Source: Lachnospiraceae bacterium (GTDB taxonomy: Bacteria; Bacillota; Clostridia; Lachnospirales; Lachnospiraceae). Taken from it: a stretch of DNA of 64,000 nucleotides. Shown here in pieces: positions 27,522-36,677 of this stretch. The stretch covers positions 3,328-67,327 of the forward strand of contig CAAGJU010000080.1 of NCBI GenBank assembly GCA_900770225.1, in the 5' to 3' direction. The notes under the pieces are model-generated. The model was not told where the DNA came from and made no database searches. It saw only the letters and a list, made by a program, of their open reading frames with translations. The position numbers were made by a program, and so were the translations under genes. Each line of letters opens with the position of its first letter. Position 1 is the first letter of the stretch.

Positions 27522-27549
27522 ACGGGCAGAGCCCGAAGACTCTGCCCGT
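27522..27549 (-). terminator. Riboswitch expression-platform terminator
   Basis: Perfect 10-bp stem ACGGGCAGAG / CTCTGCCCGT with a TCTTCGGG loop, followed by TTTTG on the minus strand. Lies between the TPP aptamer and thiM-thiE start, so TPP binding most likely promotes transcription termination here. Confidence 0.85.
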
Positions 27550-27596
27550 AATTACACGGATTCATTCGCCTGCAGCCGGGAAAACGGCACAGTGCG

Positions 27597-27690
27597 TATA
27601 CAGCGCTCCCTACGTTGGCATTATCCAAATCAGGTTCTCTAGGGTCGTGCGGTAAAACGCACCTCTCAGCAGTTAAGCTCCCCTGTCTCT
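27597..27690 (-). ncRNA. TPP (THI-box) riboswitch aptamer
   Basis: Read on the minus strand, the conserved THI-box blocks occur in order: AGGGGAGCTTAA, CTGAGAGG, ACGACCCTAGAGAACCTGAT, GGATAATGCCAACGTAGGGA. The variable P3 arm GTGCGTTTTACCGCAC lies between the second and third blocks. It controls the downstream thiM-thiE, thiW, thiD and thiC genes. Confidence 0.97.
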
Positions 27691-27710
27691 TAAATTTTCA
27701 ATACGAGCAA

Positions 27711-27739
27711 ACTATAGCACGCGCGAAAGCATTGTGCAA
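27711..27739 (-). promoter_or_regulatory. Sigma-A promoter of the thi operon
   Basis: On the minus strand TTGCAC (27739-27734), a 17-base spacer, and TATAGT (27716-27711). The start would fall about 15 bases before the riboswitch aptamer. Confidence 0.8.
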
Positions 27740-27981
27740 CACGGGAAATTCAGAGCGGCAGCGCATAGATACACGGGAAATTCTGGGCGGCGCACCCTGG
27801 AAAAAGCAAAAAATTAACACATTCACCGCATCCGGGTTTACAATAGCTGAGGAATTATCAAAACAGGATAATAAGTGTACCGAAAGGTAAAATAAAAGAG
27901 TAAACAGCAGAAAAAAGAGGCCAGAAGTCCAGAATCCATGTATCCCGTGGAGTCAGCCATGCCTCTCTGGGAGAGAGACCA

Positions 27982-28977
27982 ATGAAAAAAATATTCTTTT
28001 ATACACTTCGTGATTATGATGAACTGCCTTATGCGGAAAAATTCCGTGACGAGACCGGCATTGATTTTGACTGGACAGCGGATTACCCGTCGCCGGAGAA
28101 TGTAAATCTCGCCAAAGGCTGTGACGCGATCAGCTGCACACCCTGCACATTGGATCGGGCGATGCTGCAGCGTTTTGCGGACATCGGCGTCCGCTTCATC
28201 CTCTGCCGTTCGATCGGCTACGACCATGTAGACCTCGAGGCGGCCCGGGAGCTTGGCATGCGGGTATCGAACGTCGGATATCCGCCGGACAGCGTCGCCG
28301 ATTATGCAATCATGCTGATGATGATGTGCCTCCGGAATATTCATGAGATCCTGAAAAGGGCGGAGGTGCAGGATTATTCTCTGAAAAATAAAATCGGCCG
28401 CGATATTTCCGGTGTGACGGTCGGAGTGATCGGCACCGGCAAAATCGGAACGACCGTGATCCGCCATCTGTCCGGTTTCGGTTGTCCGATTCTGGCCTAC
28501 GATCCCTATGAGAATGACGAGGCAAAGAAGTATGCGAAATATGTTCCTCTCGATGAGCTTCTCCGCGCGTCGGATGTGATCACGCTGCACGCCAATGCAA
28601 CGGAAGAAAACCATCATCTGCTGGACAGCAGGGCTTTTGCTCTGATGAAGCAGGATGCGGTTATCGTCAATACGTCAAGAGGAAAGCTGATCGATACGGA
28701 TGCATTGATCGATGCCATCGAATCAGGAAAGATCGGCGGCGCCGCTCTGGATGTGCTGGAAAAAGAGGATGGCCTTTACTATTACAACAGGACGGCACAG
28801 GTCATCGCCAACCGTCAGATGGCGATTCTGCGCTCCTTCCCGAATGTGATCCTCAGCCCGCACACTGCTTTTTATACAAGAGTCGATGTCCTGAACATGG
28901 TCAAAGGAAATTTCGAAGCGTGTCAGGCGTTTGAAAATGGGAAATCGACATCTCACGAAGTGACATATAAAGAGTGA
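27982..28977 (+). CDS. D-2-hydroxyacid dehydrogenase (D-lactate dehydrogenase-like)
   Basis: NAD-dependent enzyme of 331 residues. The Rossmann motif GVIGTGKIG lies near residues 150-158. The catalytic Arg is in TSRGKLIDT, the Glu in VLEKEDG and the His in LSPHTAFYT. SIGYDHVDL and NVGYPPDSVADYAI match the LdhA/VanH-type branch that reduces 2-ketoacids such as pyruvate to D-lactate. GGGAGAGA precedes the ATG. The AEC carrier gene begins 12 bases after its stop, so the two form an operon in which the carrier may move the acid product. The divergent thi promoter lies upstream; no plus-strand promoter was identified with confidence. Confidence 0.88.
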   Translation: MKKIFFYTLRDYDELPYAEKFRDETGIDFDWTADYPSPENVNLAKGCDAISCTPCTLDRAMLQRFADIGVRFILCRSIGYDHVDLEAARELGMRVSNVGYPPDSVADYAIMLMMMCLRNIHEILKRAEVQDYSLKNKIGRDISGVTVGVIGTGKIGTTVIRHLSGFGCPILAYDPYENDEAKKYAKYVPLDELLRASDVITLHANATEENHHLLDSRAFALMKQDAVIVNTSRGKLIDTDALIDAIESGKIGGAALDVLEKEDGLYYYNRTAQVIANRQMAILRSFPNVILSPHTAFYTRVDVLNMVKGNFEACQAFENGKSTSHEVTYKE

Positions 28978-28989
28978 CGGGGACAGAAA

Positions 28990-29925
28990 ATGGCTTCAAC
29001 TTTGGTACTGGTATCAAAACTGGGTTCGATGATGCTCGAGGCGGTGATCGGTTTTATCATCGTCCGCCTTGGCATGGTAAAGGCAAAAGATACGAAAGTT
29101 CTTTCGCGCATCGTCGTCGATGTTTTTACACCGTGCCTTATCATCAATGCGTTTCAGATTGATATCACACCGGAAAAAACGCACGGCTTCATCGCGGCGC
29201 TGATCCTGTCGACGGCATATTTTGCCGTGGGTATTCTGTTCACGTGGGTGATCAGAAAACCGATGCACCTGGATGCGATCGACAGCACAACCATCATTTA
29301 TCCGAACGTCGGCAATCTGATCATGCCGCTGGTCAGCATGACACTTGGCAGTGATATGGTCTTTTATGCCGGGGCGATGCAGATCCCGTTCAATATTTTT
29401 ATCTGGACACAGGGCATGTCCGCCATTCGCGGAGAGAAGAAAATCAATCTGAAGAAGGCGTTTCTGAATTCAAATATGATCTCTGTCTTCATCGGACTGA
29501 TCTTTCTGCTGACGGGGTTCCGTACGCCGGACGTGATCACAACGGTCATGACCGGGTTTGGCGGTATGGTTGGTCCGCTGTCCATGCTCGTCATTGGCAT
29601 GCAGATCGCCGAGTCAAAACTCTCTGAAATGTTTACCTGTAAGAAGGCCTATCCGGTGGTCTTCCTGCGGCTCATTGCGCTTCCGTCCCTGATGCTGCTT
29701 CTGCTCTATGCGACAGGTTTCATGGCGAAGAATCCGGATCTTGTGCCGGTGCTGCAGGTGGCGTTTATGGCGATCGCGGCGCCGCCGGCGGCGACTGTCT
29801 CGCAGCTTGCGATCCTGTATGACAATCAGCCGCTGAAGGCGAGTATCTGCAATATGCTCGGGATTATTTTCTGCATCGTTACGATCCCGCTGATCATTGC
29901 CTTCTATGGGGCGCTGTTCGCTTGA
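28990..29925 (+). CDS. AEC family transporter (auxin efflux carrier-like organic acid permease)
   Basis: Membrane protein of 311 residues with about ten helices in two five-helix halves. Family features include TIIYPNVGNLIMPLV in the first half and AAPPAATVSQLAILYDNQ in the crossover near the C terminus. Bacterial members carry malate, lactate or related organic acids. It starts 12 bases after the D-2-hydroxyacid dehydrogenase gene and is most likely cotranscribed, which makes a 2-hydroxyacid the likeliest substrate (inference). There is no clear terminator in the 64 bases separating it from the convergent exonuclease gene. Confidence 0.86.
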   Translation: MASTLVLVSKLGSMMLEAVIGFIIVRLGMVKAKDTKVLSRIVVDVFTPCLIINAFQIDITPEKTHGFIAALILSTAYFAVGILFTWVIRKPMHLDAIDSTTIIYPNVGNLIMPLVSMTLGSDMVFYAGAMQIPFNIFIWTQGMSAIRGEKKINLKKAFLNSNMISVFIGLIFLLTGFRTPDVITTVMTGFGGMVGPLSMLVIGMQIAESKLSEMFTCKKAYPVVFLRLIALPSLMLLLLYATGFMAKNPDLVPVLQVAFMAIAAPPAATVSQLAILYDNQPLKASICNMLGIIFCIVTIPLIIAFYGALFA

Positions 29926-29989
29926 ATTGCCGTACAATTTATGCGTACAGATCGTAGTACCTGAAAGCCTGCGGGTTAACAGTGGGAGG

Positions 29990-30748
29990 TCAATTCAGAA
30001 TTAACCCCACCGGGCAGTGATCGGACCCCATGACGTCGCTGTAGATGACGGCGTCCTGCAGTCTGTCGCGGAGTGAATTGCTGGTGACAAAGTAGTCGAT
30101 ACGCCAGCCTGCGTTGTGCTCGCGGGCGCGGAAGCGGTAGGACCACCAGGAATAAGCGCCGGTTTTATCAGGATAAAAATAACGGAAGGTGTCTGTCATT
30201 CCGGATGCCAGTACGTTGTCGAATTTAGCACGCTCTTCATCAGTGAAGCCGGCATGGCCGCGGTTGGTCTTCGGGTTTTTCAGGTCGATCTCTTCATGCG
30301 CGACGTTCAGGTCGCCGCAGTAGATGACCGGCTTTTTCTCTTCCAGCTTTTTTACGTAAGCCAGAAAATCATCCTCCCATACCTGCCGGTAGGCGAGACG
30401 GGAGAGGTCTTCCTTGGCGTTCGGCACATAGACCGTGATCAGGTAATAATCAGGATACTCCATCGTGATTACACGGCCCTCATGGTCGTGTTCCTCGATG
30501 CCCAGTCCCAGCGTCACGTTCAGCGGCTCTTCCTTTACGAAGGCTGCGGTGCCTGAATATCCCTTCTTTTCCGCGTAATTCCAGTACTGATGATAACCGG
30601 GCAGATCGAGACTGATCTGGCCGGCCTGCAGTTTTGTCTCCTGCAGCATCAGCGCATCGGGCTGCTCTTTTTCCAGAAATTCCATGAAGGTCCCCTTGCC
30701 GTAGCAGGCGCGGAGGCCGTTGACGTTCCATGAGATGAGTTTTTTCAT
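29990..30748 (-). CDS. Exodeoxyribonuclease III (AP endonuclease)
   Basis: Mg-dependent repair nuclease of 252 residues in the ExoIII/ExoA family. Conserved elements are SWNVNGLRA at the N terminus, the metal ligand in LQETKL, the catalytic [12 protein letters not shown] region with Asp and Asn, and the C-terminal SDHCPVGL with Asp-His. It cuts DNA 5' of abasic sites and degrades 3' ends. An in-frame ATG 15 bases further upstream encodes METDT; the ATG at 30748 matches the family N terminus. Stand-alone gene, convergent with the AEC carrier gene. Confidence 0.94.
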   Translation of the reverse strand: MKKLISWNVNGLRACYGKGTFMEFLEKEQPDALMLQETKLQAGQISLDLPGYHQYWNYAEKKGYSGTAAFVKEEPLNVTLGLGIEEHDHEGRVITMEYPDYYLITVYVPNAKEDLSRLAYRQVWEDDFLAYVKKLEEKKPVIYCGDLNVAHEEIDLKNPKTNRGHAGFTDEERAKFDNVLASGMTDTFRYFYPDKTGAYSWWSYRFRAREHNAGWRIDYFVTSNSLRDRLQDAVIYSDVMGSDHCPVGLILN

Positions 30749-31082
30749 TGTATCTGTCTCCATTCTTTTTCAGAAGGTACTGATTTTCTGAGATATCAAA
30801 CCATTTATATTTTGACACATTTTCTGGATATCGTGAAGGGCCGTTCCCCATCAATCATACGGTAGCCATCCGATCGATCTCGTCTGTCCGTTGTTATACA
30901 CCTGCGTGACTTGAAAAAGTAAATTCCAGTGCGGAGGTAAATCCCACCGTTTCATACATCTGAAATATAAGCCGTTTGGCAGAATTGGTTACATGCATTA
31001 TACTATTGCCGGTGAAATTAAAAAAATCTGTATCAGAGAAAAATAACGGTGAAACATCAGAAGCGGAAATGCGGAGGAATCA
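30749..31082. other. Divergent intergenic region, 334 bp
   Basis: Lies between the leftward exonuclease gene and the rightward 2-hydroxyacid dehydrogenase gene. It carries the promoter at 30976-31004. A short imperfect hairpin around 30930-30950 is the only other structure seen. Confidence 0.5.
30976..31004 (+). promoter_or_regulatory. Sigma-A promoter of the second 2-hydroxyacid dehydrogenase gene
   Basis: TTGGCA at 30976-30981, a 17-base spacer, then TATACT at 30999-31004, about 80 bases before the ATG. Confidence 0.75.
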
Positions 31083-32054
31083 ATGATGGGATATAAAATT
31101 CTTGTCTACTGGCAGATAACGGAAGAGCAGAAGCAGAAAATCCGGGAGATTGCGGATCAGTATGGCTGTACGACCTGTTTCGTGACCGATCTGGAGGAGG
31201 CAAAAGCAGAAGCAGCAGACGCGGACATCATGTTTGGATCGAATCCGGAACCTCTGCATGGAGCCAGAAATCTGAAATGGTTCTGCACGCACTGGGCCGG
31301 TGTGAATCATTATCTGACGGAGGGCGTTCTTCCGAACGATACCTGCCTTCTGTCAAATTCCGCAGGCGCCTACGGTGTCACGATTTCCGAGCACATCATC
31401 ATGACGGCGTTGATCATGATGCGTCAGTTTGTTTCCTATGAAAAAATAATGAATGACACGATGGCAGAAAAATGGGGGCACGAGATTCCCATGCATTCTC
31501 TGTGCGGCAGCCGGATCACGGTTCTCGGGACCGGAGATATCGGAAGTACCTTTGCGAAGCGCGTGAGGGGATTTGAGCCGGCATCTGTCGTGGGTGTCAA
31601 CCGGAGCGGAAGAATGGCACCGGAATATGATAAAGTGTTCCGGGTTTCTGAACTGGCGTCCGTGCTTCCGCAGACGGATCTTCTGGTCATGAGCCTTCCG
31701 GAGACTCCGGAGACGATCGGGATTCTGAACAGGGATATGATCGCCCTTCTGCCCGAAAGCGCCTACCTGGTCAATGTCGGAAGAGGAAGCGCCATCGATG
31801 AGACGGCTCTGACCGACGCGCTGAACGAAGGAAAACTGGCAGGAGCTGCACTGGATGTCATGCAGACAGAGCCCGTGCCGGCCGACAGCCTGCTCCGCAC
31901 CGCAAAAAATATTCTGCTGACACCTCACTGCGCCGGTCAGATGACACTGGATTACACCCGCGAAAAAAGCGTGGAGATGTTCTGCGAAGACCTGGAAAAT
32001 TTCCTGAACGGCAGACCGCTTGTGCACGAGGTTGACAGGAAAAGAGGGTACTGA
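31083..32054 (+). CDS. D-2-hydroxyacid dehydrogenase family protein
   Basis: NAD(P)-binding protein of 323 residues. The Rossmann signature is GTGDIGSTFAKR near residues 142-153. The catalytic Arg lies in NVGRGSAIDE, the Glu in MQTEPVPADS and the His in LTPHCAGQ. The N-terminal substrate domain has the WAGVNHYL loop. This resembles the GyaR/phosphoglycerate dehydrogenase-like group of unknown substrate rather than LdhA. GCGGAGGA precedes the ATG. Its TGA is immediately followed by the stop codon of the convergent response regulator gene, leaving no space for a terminator. Confidence 0.87.
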   Translation: MMGYKILVYWQITEEQKQKIREIADQYGCTTCFVTDLEEAKAEAADADIMFGSNPEPLHGARNLKWFCTHWAGVNHYLTEGVLPNDTCLLSNSAGAYGVTISEHIIMTALIMMRQFVSYEKIMNDTMAEKWGHEIPMHSLCGSRITVLGTGDIGSTFAKRVRGFEPASVVGVNRSGRMAPEYDKVFRVSELASVLPQTDLLVMSLPETPETIGILNRDMIALLPESAYLVNVGRGSAIDETALTDALNEGKLAGAALDVMQTEPVPADSLLRTAKNILLTPHCAGQMTLDYTREKSVEMFCEDLENFLNGRPLVHEVDRKRGY

Positions 32055-32906
32055 TTATCGGTTTTCATAGTAATATACCGCCAGCTGCGTGCGGTCTCTC
32101 AGATCGAGCTTGTCAAGAATACTGCTCAGGTAGTTTTTGACGGTTCCCTCTGAGAGAAAAACCCTGTCAGCGATCTCTTTATTGGAGAGCCCTTTGGCCA
32201 CAAGTTGGATCAGCTGATATTCCCGGTCGGTGATGCCATTTGAAATATAGTTTTTCCGGATCTTTTCTTCTTCTGATTCAACGGAAGCAACAGATTTACC
32301 AGAGCAGTCTGCGCTATGATGGTTTGTATGCTCAGCTGCAGATGCGGCGAAATTGTCAACGTTATGGCTGCTCATATCATCACTTGTTTCGCCACTGACG
32401 CTGTTGCCGTTCCGGCTGTTCGTTATATCTGAAGCGGACACGCCGTTTTTTTCGCCGGATACCGGTCTGTCAGTCCGCATCAGCCCCGGCAGCTTTTCCA
32501 CGACCGCTCCGCCGAATACATTCTGACCGTTGTATACGGCGCGGATCGACGAGGCAACAGAACGGTAATCCTGCTTCAGCAGGTAGCCCTTCACGCCGAG
32601 CTGCAGAGCCTTCACGATATATTCGTCATCAGAAAAAGTTGTAAGGAAGAGGATCTTCGCATCCGTATGCGCCGCCAGAATCTGCTCTGCAGCATCGAGG
32701 CCGGTCATATCCTTCATCCGGATATCCATGAGCAGCACATCCGGAAGAAGCTCATCATACAGGCGGATCGCATCAGCACCGCTGTAGCCCTTCCCGACAG
32801 CAGTCATACCGTCCTCGGCATTCAGGATCATATCCAGCGACATCGCAACCAGTTCATCGTCATCAATAATCAAAATTCGGATATCCAATATCTGTAACCT
32901 CTTCAA
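32055..32906 (-). CDS. NarL/LuxR-type response regulator with long linker
   Basis: Two-domain response regulator. The receiver has the acidic pair in IDDDE, the phosphoacceptor in LLMDIRMKDMTG, and a C-terminal Lys in YLLKQDYR. The LuxR-type helix-turn-helix (about residues 225-283) includes ITDREYQLIQLVAKGLSNKEIA and VKNYLSSILDKL. Between them lies an unusual linker of roughly 75 Ser/Asn/His-rich residues (SGEKNGVSASDITNSRNGNS onward), where most relatives have 15-25. A TTG at 32906 overlaps the histidine kinase stop; a TTG at 32888 with GAAGAGG upstream is an alternative start. It works with the upstream kinase to control the ABC exporter (inference). Confidence 0.9.
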   Translation of the reverse strand: MKRLQILDIRILIIDDDELVAMSLDMILNAEDGMTAVGKGYSGADAIRLYDELLPDVLLMDIRMKDMTGLDAAEQILAAHTDAKILFLTTFSDDEYIVKALQLGVKGYLLKQDYRSVASSIRAVYNGQNVFGGAVVEKLPGLMRTDRPVSGEKNGVSASDITNSRNGNSVSGETSDDMSSHNVDNFAASAAEHTNHHSADCSGKSVASVESEEEKIRKNYISNGITDREYQLIQLVAKGLSNKEIADRVFLSEGTVKNYLSSILDKLDLRDRTQLAVYYYENR

Positions 32907-33916
32907 ATCGTAGCTTTGGGCAGATTCACAAATACTTTAAACCCATGATCCGTATAAAAAGCCGCGGTTCCACCGAGACTTTCCGCCCGTTCGCGGATAT
33001 TCCCGAGACCGTTGCCCATGCCCGGCCCGGGATCCCTGCGTATCTTTGCGACGGTCTCCGGCGTCAGCGTGCCGTTGTCACTGACGGACAGTGTGCAGAA
33101 GCCGGGATGATCGTGGACGGTGATCTCCACGCGGTCGCCGTTGCTGTGCCTCAGGTAATTTGAGACAGCCTCCCGGGCAATCGCGATCAGGGTGATCTTG
33201 ATGGTCTTTTCGAGCGAAATGTCCGCATCTACATCGGTGACGACCTGGCAGCGGCCGGAAGCTCTCAGCTCCTCTGCCATATCATCGATATTTTTCTGAA
33301 AATCAATCGAGTCATCGTGGAGATCATGCACACTGCTGCGCATTTCCCGCATGGCTGTGTCCAGCGTCTGATCGAGCTGATCGAGATGCGGCGCGAGCGC
33401 GTCGTCCCTGTTCACGGTCCGGATGGCACCGAGCATGATAAGTGCCCGGGAGAGCAGATGGCCGACGTTGTCATGAATCTCCCGCGCAATGCGGTTGCGC
33501 TCTGACATGGTGGCGAGACGGATCTCATATTCCTGTTCTTTCAGAAGCTTCCGGTTTTGCTCGCGCAGCGTCATTTCGAGTTCACGGTCGCTGTCCTGCA
33601 TGGTATGGAGCATCCGGCGGTTTTGTGCGAGGCGTTCTGTGAACCACAGAATGACGCAGGCCATCAGAAAGACTGGAATGAGCATAAAGCGCACAGGTGT
33701 ATGCGTATAGATGGCGACGGCGATGAAGCAGGCGGGAACCGATACAAAACGCAGTATTTTTCCCGGGAGATTTTTCTCCGGCAGAATGATGGCAACGGCC
33801 ATTACGACAAAAAGACAGAGAGACATCGCCACGCTTCCCGCGGTGACGCCTTCTGTCATCAGAATGCATTCCAGCGCTATATAAATGACGGACTGGGAGA
33901 CTGCCTTTTCAATCAT
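32903..33916 (-). CDS. Sensor histidine kinase (HisKA_3 type)
   Basis: Membrane kinase of 337 residues. About four short hydrophobic helices occupy residues 5-100, with no extracellular domain, as in intramembrane-sensing LiaS/DesK-like kinases. A coiled coil (RMLHTMQDSDRELEMTLREQ) leads to the phosphoacceptor His in RIAREIHDNVGHLLSRAL. The ATPase has AREAVSNYLRHS (N box), SVSDNGTL and GPGMGNGLGNIRERAESLGG (G boxes). Its stop overlaps the response regulator start, so the pair is translationally coupled. It lies directly downstream of the ABC exporter genes. Confidence 0.92.
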   Translation of the reverse strand: MIEKAVSQSVIYIALECILMTEGVTAGSVAMSLCLFVVMAVAIILPEKNLPGKILRFVSVPACFIAVAIYTHTPVRFMLIPVFLMACVILWFTERLAQNRRMLHTMQDSDRELEMTLREQNRKLLKEQEYEIRLATMSERNRIAREIHDNVGHLLSRALIMLGAIRTVNRDDALAPHLDQLDQTLDTAMREMRSSVHDLHDDSIDFQKNIDDMAEELRASGRCQVVTDVDADISLEKTIKITLIAIAREAVSNYLRHSNGDRVEITVHDHPGFCTLSVSDNGTLTPETVAKIRRDPGPGMGNGLGNIRERAESLGGTAAFYTDHGFKVFVNLPKATI

Positions 33917-34011
33917 TTTAGATACTTTCTATTGCAGAGTTGACCATCCCATAAATTTTCCATATACAGATCTGCGGATTCGGTTATTTGAAGCTGCAAC
34001 GCAGTCAGCCC

Positions 34012-35187
34012 TCACCTCCCGGCAGTTCTGCTCCGCGAGATCACGATGCCGGCTGCGGCAAACGCCGCTGCGAAGAGCAGCTGGATGCCGAAGCACTGCA
34101 GAAACGCGGGCGAGGTGACGGAGACCGATGCATCCGCCAGGTCGACGCCGTGCACGTACCAGTAGAACGGCATGAACTGTGCGGCTTTCAGCACCCCGGG
34201 CTGCATCATGTTCTGATCAATGAATACACCGCACATGAAACTCATCGCGAGGCTGACCATGTTGGTGATCATGTTTATTATACCCTCATCGGCGGTCAGT
34301 GTGCTCAGCAAATATGCGAATGCGGCAGACATGATCACGACCGGAATGAGGTTCAGGATATAGGCGCTGTTTTTGCTCATATCTGAACTTCCGAGACCGT
34401 AAACGGAGGCGATGAGGACAAACAGCCCCATGACGCCGGCGGCAAAGAGGAGCGACGCCGAAAATCTGGCGAGGCTGATCTTCTGCGCGGACAGGGCGGA
34501 GCAGTGGATGCGGCGGATAAGGTCATCATTTTTCATACCTGCCATGACAGTGCAGATACCGATGACGATGGCCATCATCACGGAATAGCACATAAACCGG
34601 TAGAGGTAATACAGGCTGTCCCGGATGGAGCCTCCCTCGTCAGAGAAGTCAGCCATCCGGATTTCGGCATGCTGCGACGCGTCGGAGACTTCGGCGGCTT
34701 TTGCCAGCGCCTCATCGCTGTCCATGCCTGCTGCGATATTGATCTTCAGGCATTTGAGAAAGGTGTCGATCTGTTCGCTGATGATGTAGCCGGCGGAGCT
34801 GTCTGAGGTGGAAAAATAACTGTACTGATCATCATCTTCGAACGTCTCCGGGAGGATCAGCACGTAATCGAAGACGCCGTATCTGGTGTCATCGCTCAGC
34901 TCCCGCAGCTGTTCCTTTTCGCTGTTTCCCAGCTTCTGAAGATCATCAGCTGTCAGAACGCTCACCACGTTTTCACTCTGCAGCATCTGAATGATCCGGT
35001 CGGAGAGTGCGCTGTGGCTTCTGTCCCAGACGGCAACGTACAGATTTTTTGTCTGAAACATCGATTCCCCGGCACTTTCGCTCTGCAGCGCGATGCCAAA
35101 CATAAAGGCGATGAAGACAGCGACGTAGATGAGGACAATGACACCCTTTACTTTCAGAATTTTGAAAAATGCTTTAAAGACTGGCAT
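34012..35187 (-). CDS. ABC-2 type transporter permease (second subunit)
   Basis: Permease of 391 residues. One N-terminal helix (GVIVLIYVAVFIAFMFG) is followed by a large extracytoplasmic domain (about residues 40-185), then five helices in the C-terminal half, the ABC-2/YhgE-like layout. The ATG lies within the last 14 bases of the preceding permease gene, with GGAGGAAAAAT upstream, so the two are coupled. It forms a heterodimeric channel with the upstream permease and its ATPase. Substrate is unknown; such modules paired with a NarL-type two-component system often handle antimicrobial peptides or lipids (family knowledge). Confidence 0.87.
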   Translation of the reverse strand: MPVFKAFFKILKVKGVIVLIYVAVFIAFMFGIALQSESAGESMFQTKNLYVAVWDRSHSALSDRIIQMLQSENVVSVLTADDLQKLGNSEKEQLRELSDDTRYGVFDYVLILPETFEDDDQYSYFSTSDSSAGYIISEQIDTFLKCLKINIAAGMDSDEALAKAAEVSDASQHAEIRMADFSDEGGSIRDSLYYLYRFMCYSVMMAIVIGICTVMAGMKNDDLIRRIHCSALSAQKISLARFSASLLFAAGVMGLFVLIASVYGLGSSDMSKNSAYILNLIPVVIMSAAFAYLLSTLTADEGIINMITNMVSLAMSFMCGVFIDQNMMQPGVLKAAQFMPFYWYVHGVDLADASVSVTSPAFLQCFGIQLLFAAAFAAAGIVISRSRTAGR

Positions 35188-36547
35188 AATTTTTCCTCCT
35201 CAGGATCAGGGAACTGACGGCGATGGCTGCGGCTGTCAGAGCGAGCAGGATCAGCACATCCTGCCAGTAAGCAGGGCCGATGCCATAGCTTCCGAGGGAG
35301 TCGAGGCCGTCTGTGAGCAGGGCTGCGGGGTTGATGCGGTTGATCCACGGAGCAGATGCCTGGATGAGCTGCTGGATATTGCCGACCATGAGGCCGCTGA
35401 GGAAAGAGCACCCCATGGAAAAAAGCAATGGCACGGCTGTCGTCGCCGCCGGATGATTGCCGAGGAGGGCGCCGAACATGACGCCGAAGGCGATGCCGGT
35501 CGCGCTGCACACGGCGGAGATCAGAATGACGTAGCCGAGCGGGGCGTTGAAGTCGAGCTTCAGAATGTACTGGATGTACAGGATCAGACATGTCACGCTG
35601 ATGATCTGGATCACCAGACCGGAGAGAACGCTGGCGGTCAGGGATACGGCTCTGGGCACCGGGGCGCATTCGTTTCGCTTGCCGATCTCCGAGTGGTTTG
35701 CCATCGTTTCATCCAGAATTCTTGTGCTGATCCAGGAGGCGAAGAGGCTCGCCATGGCGATCAGGGCGAAAAAGTAATGCATGTACGGAGAGAGCGGTCC
35801 TCTCCCGTCGTCGGTATACCGCAGGCTGACATCCGATGATCCGAATGACATATCCTTTGCCATCATGTCAGCGGCCTTCTGTATAGCTGTGGGTATGGCA
35901 GAGGGATCACTGGCGGAGGTGATGATCATTGCCATCTCTTTCTCATTTGCGATATATGATTTCAGGAACTGCGATAGAATTGTCTGGTCGACGCCGTTTT
36001 CCGTCACGGTGAGCGTTGGGTCGTTGATCCAGTACGATGTCTGTTCCGCGTCCTCCGTCAGCAGCAACGCGTTCCCGTTGCTTCCGGCAGATATCTGCAG
36101 CGCATTCCCGATGCTTTCGGCTGATATACTTGACGAGTTCCCGTCACTATCGGAAGATATCTGCAACGTGTCCGCAGCAGATGATGCCTTGTCCCGGGTG
36201 ATTCCGCCTAGCAACTGCCTTGCGTTTGCAGTAAATGATGGCGCGTAGAGAATGCCGGCGACGTCTCCGTCCTTCAGAAGTTCCTGCGCTTCCTCATCGT
36301 CGACGACGCTGACGTTCATGAAATCCAGTTTCTTTACCAGATCGACGAAGGAGCTGGCCATCTCATCGTCCTGTGTTTCCACGACGGCTACGTCAACGGT
36401 CGTCAGGATATCGACGTTCCTGATAAAGTTTCCGAAGCCGACGAAAAAGGCTGTGGCCAGGACGAGAGGAAAGAGAAAATTCCATCCGACGCACCATTTC
36501 TGCCGGAACAGTTCCCTGATTCTATAGATAAAAATATGTCCGAACAT
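35174..36547 (-). CDS. ABC-2 type transporter permease with repeat in the extracytoplasmic domain
   Basis: Permease of 457 residues with an N-terminal helix (WNFLFPLVLATAFFVGFG), an extracytoplasmic domain (about 40-265) and six C-terminal helices. The extracytoplasmic part holds three 11-residue units, ISSDSDGNSSS, ISAESIGNALQ and ISAGSNGNALL, encoded by a 33-base tandem repeat at 36071-36169. The ATG lies next to a duplicated stop/start junction of the ATPase gene. It overlaps the next permease by 14 bases. Confidence 0.87.
   Translation of the reverse strand: MFGHIFIYRIRELFRQKWCVGWNFLFPLVLATAFFVGFGNFIRNVDILTTVDVAVVETQDDEMASSFVDLVKKLDFMNVSVVDDEEAQELLKDGDVAGILYAPSFTANARQLLGGITRDKASSAADTLQISSDSDGNSSSISAESIGNALQISAGSNGNALLLTEDAEQTSYWINDPTLTVTENGVDQTILSQFLKSYIANEKEMAMIITSASDPSAIPTAIQKAADMMAKDMSFGSSDVSLRYTDDGRGPLSPYMHYFFALIAMASLFASWISTRILDETMANHSEIGKRNECAPVPRAVSLTASVLSGLVIQIISVTCLILYIQYILKLDFNAPLGYVILISAVCSATGIAFGVMFGALLGNHPAATTAVPLLFSMGCSFLSGLMVGNIQQLIQASAPWINRINPAALLTDGLDSLGSYGIGPAYWQDVLILLALTAAAIAVSSLILRRKNYASL
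36071..36169. repeat. In-frame 33-bp tandem repeat, 3 copies
   Basis: Units begin GTTCCCGTTGCTTCCGGC (36071), ATTCCCGATGCTTTCGGC (36104) and GTTCCCGTCACTATCGGA (36137). They expand the extracytoplasmic loop of the permease by multiples of 11 residues. Confidence 0.9.
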
Positions 36548-36677
36548 CAGTCTCTGAGCTCCTTTTCGGTGAATACATGCCTGAACATCAGTCTCCGAGC
36601 TTCTTTCTGGTTAGTACCAATTTGCCCATTTGTCTCAGCTAATTCATGGCTGTATATCAATCTCTCAGTTCCTTCCC
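36543..36677. repeat. Degenerate duplication of the ATPase stop / permease start junction
   Basis: Three blocks related to the ATPase 3' end (KELRD-stop) followed by ATG-like sequence lie at 36654-36677 (the true gene end), 36583-36606 and 36543-36566. Each reads, on the minus strand, as AAGGAGCTC-AGAGAC-TGATGTTC or a close variant. The last copy supplies the true permease start and its ribosome binding site. Confidence 0.7.
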
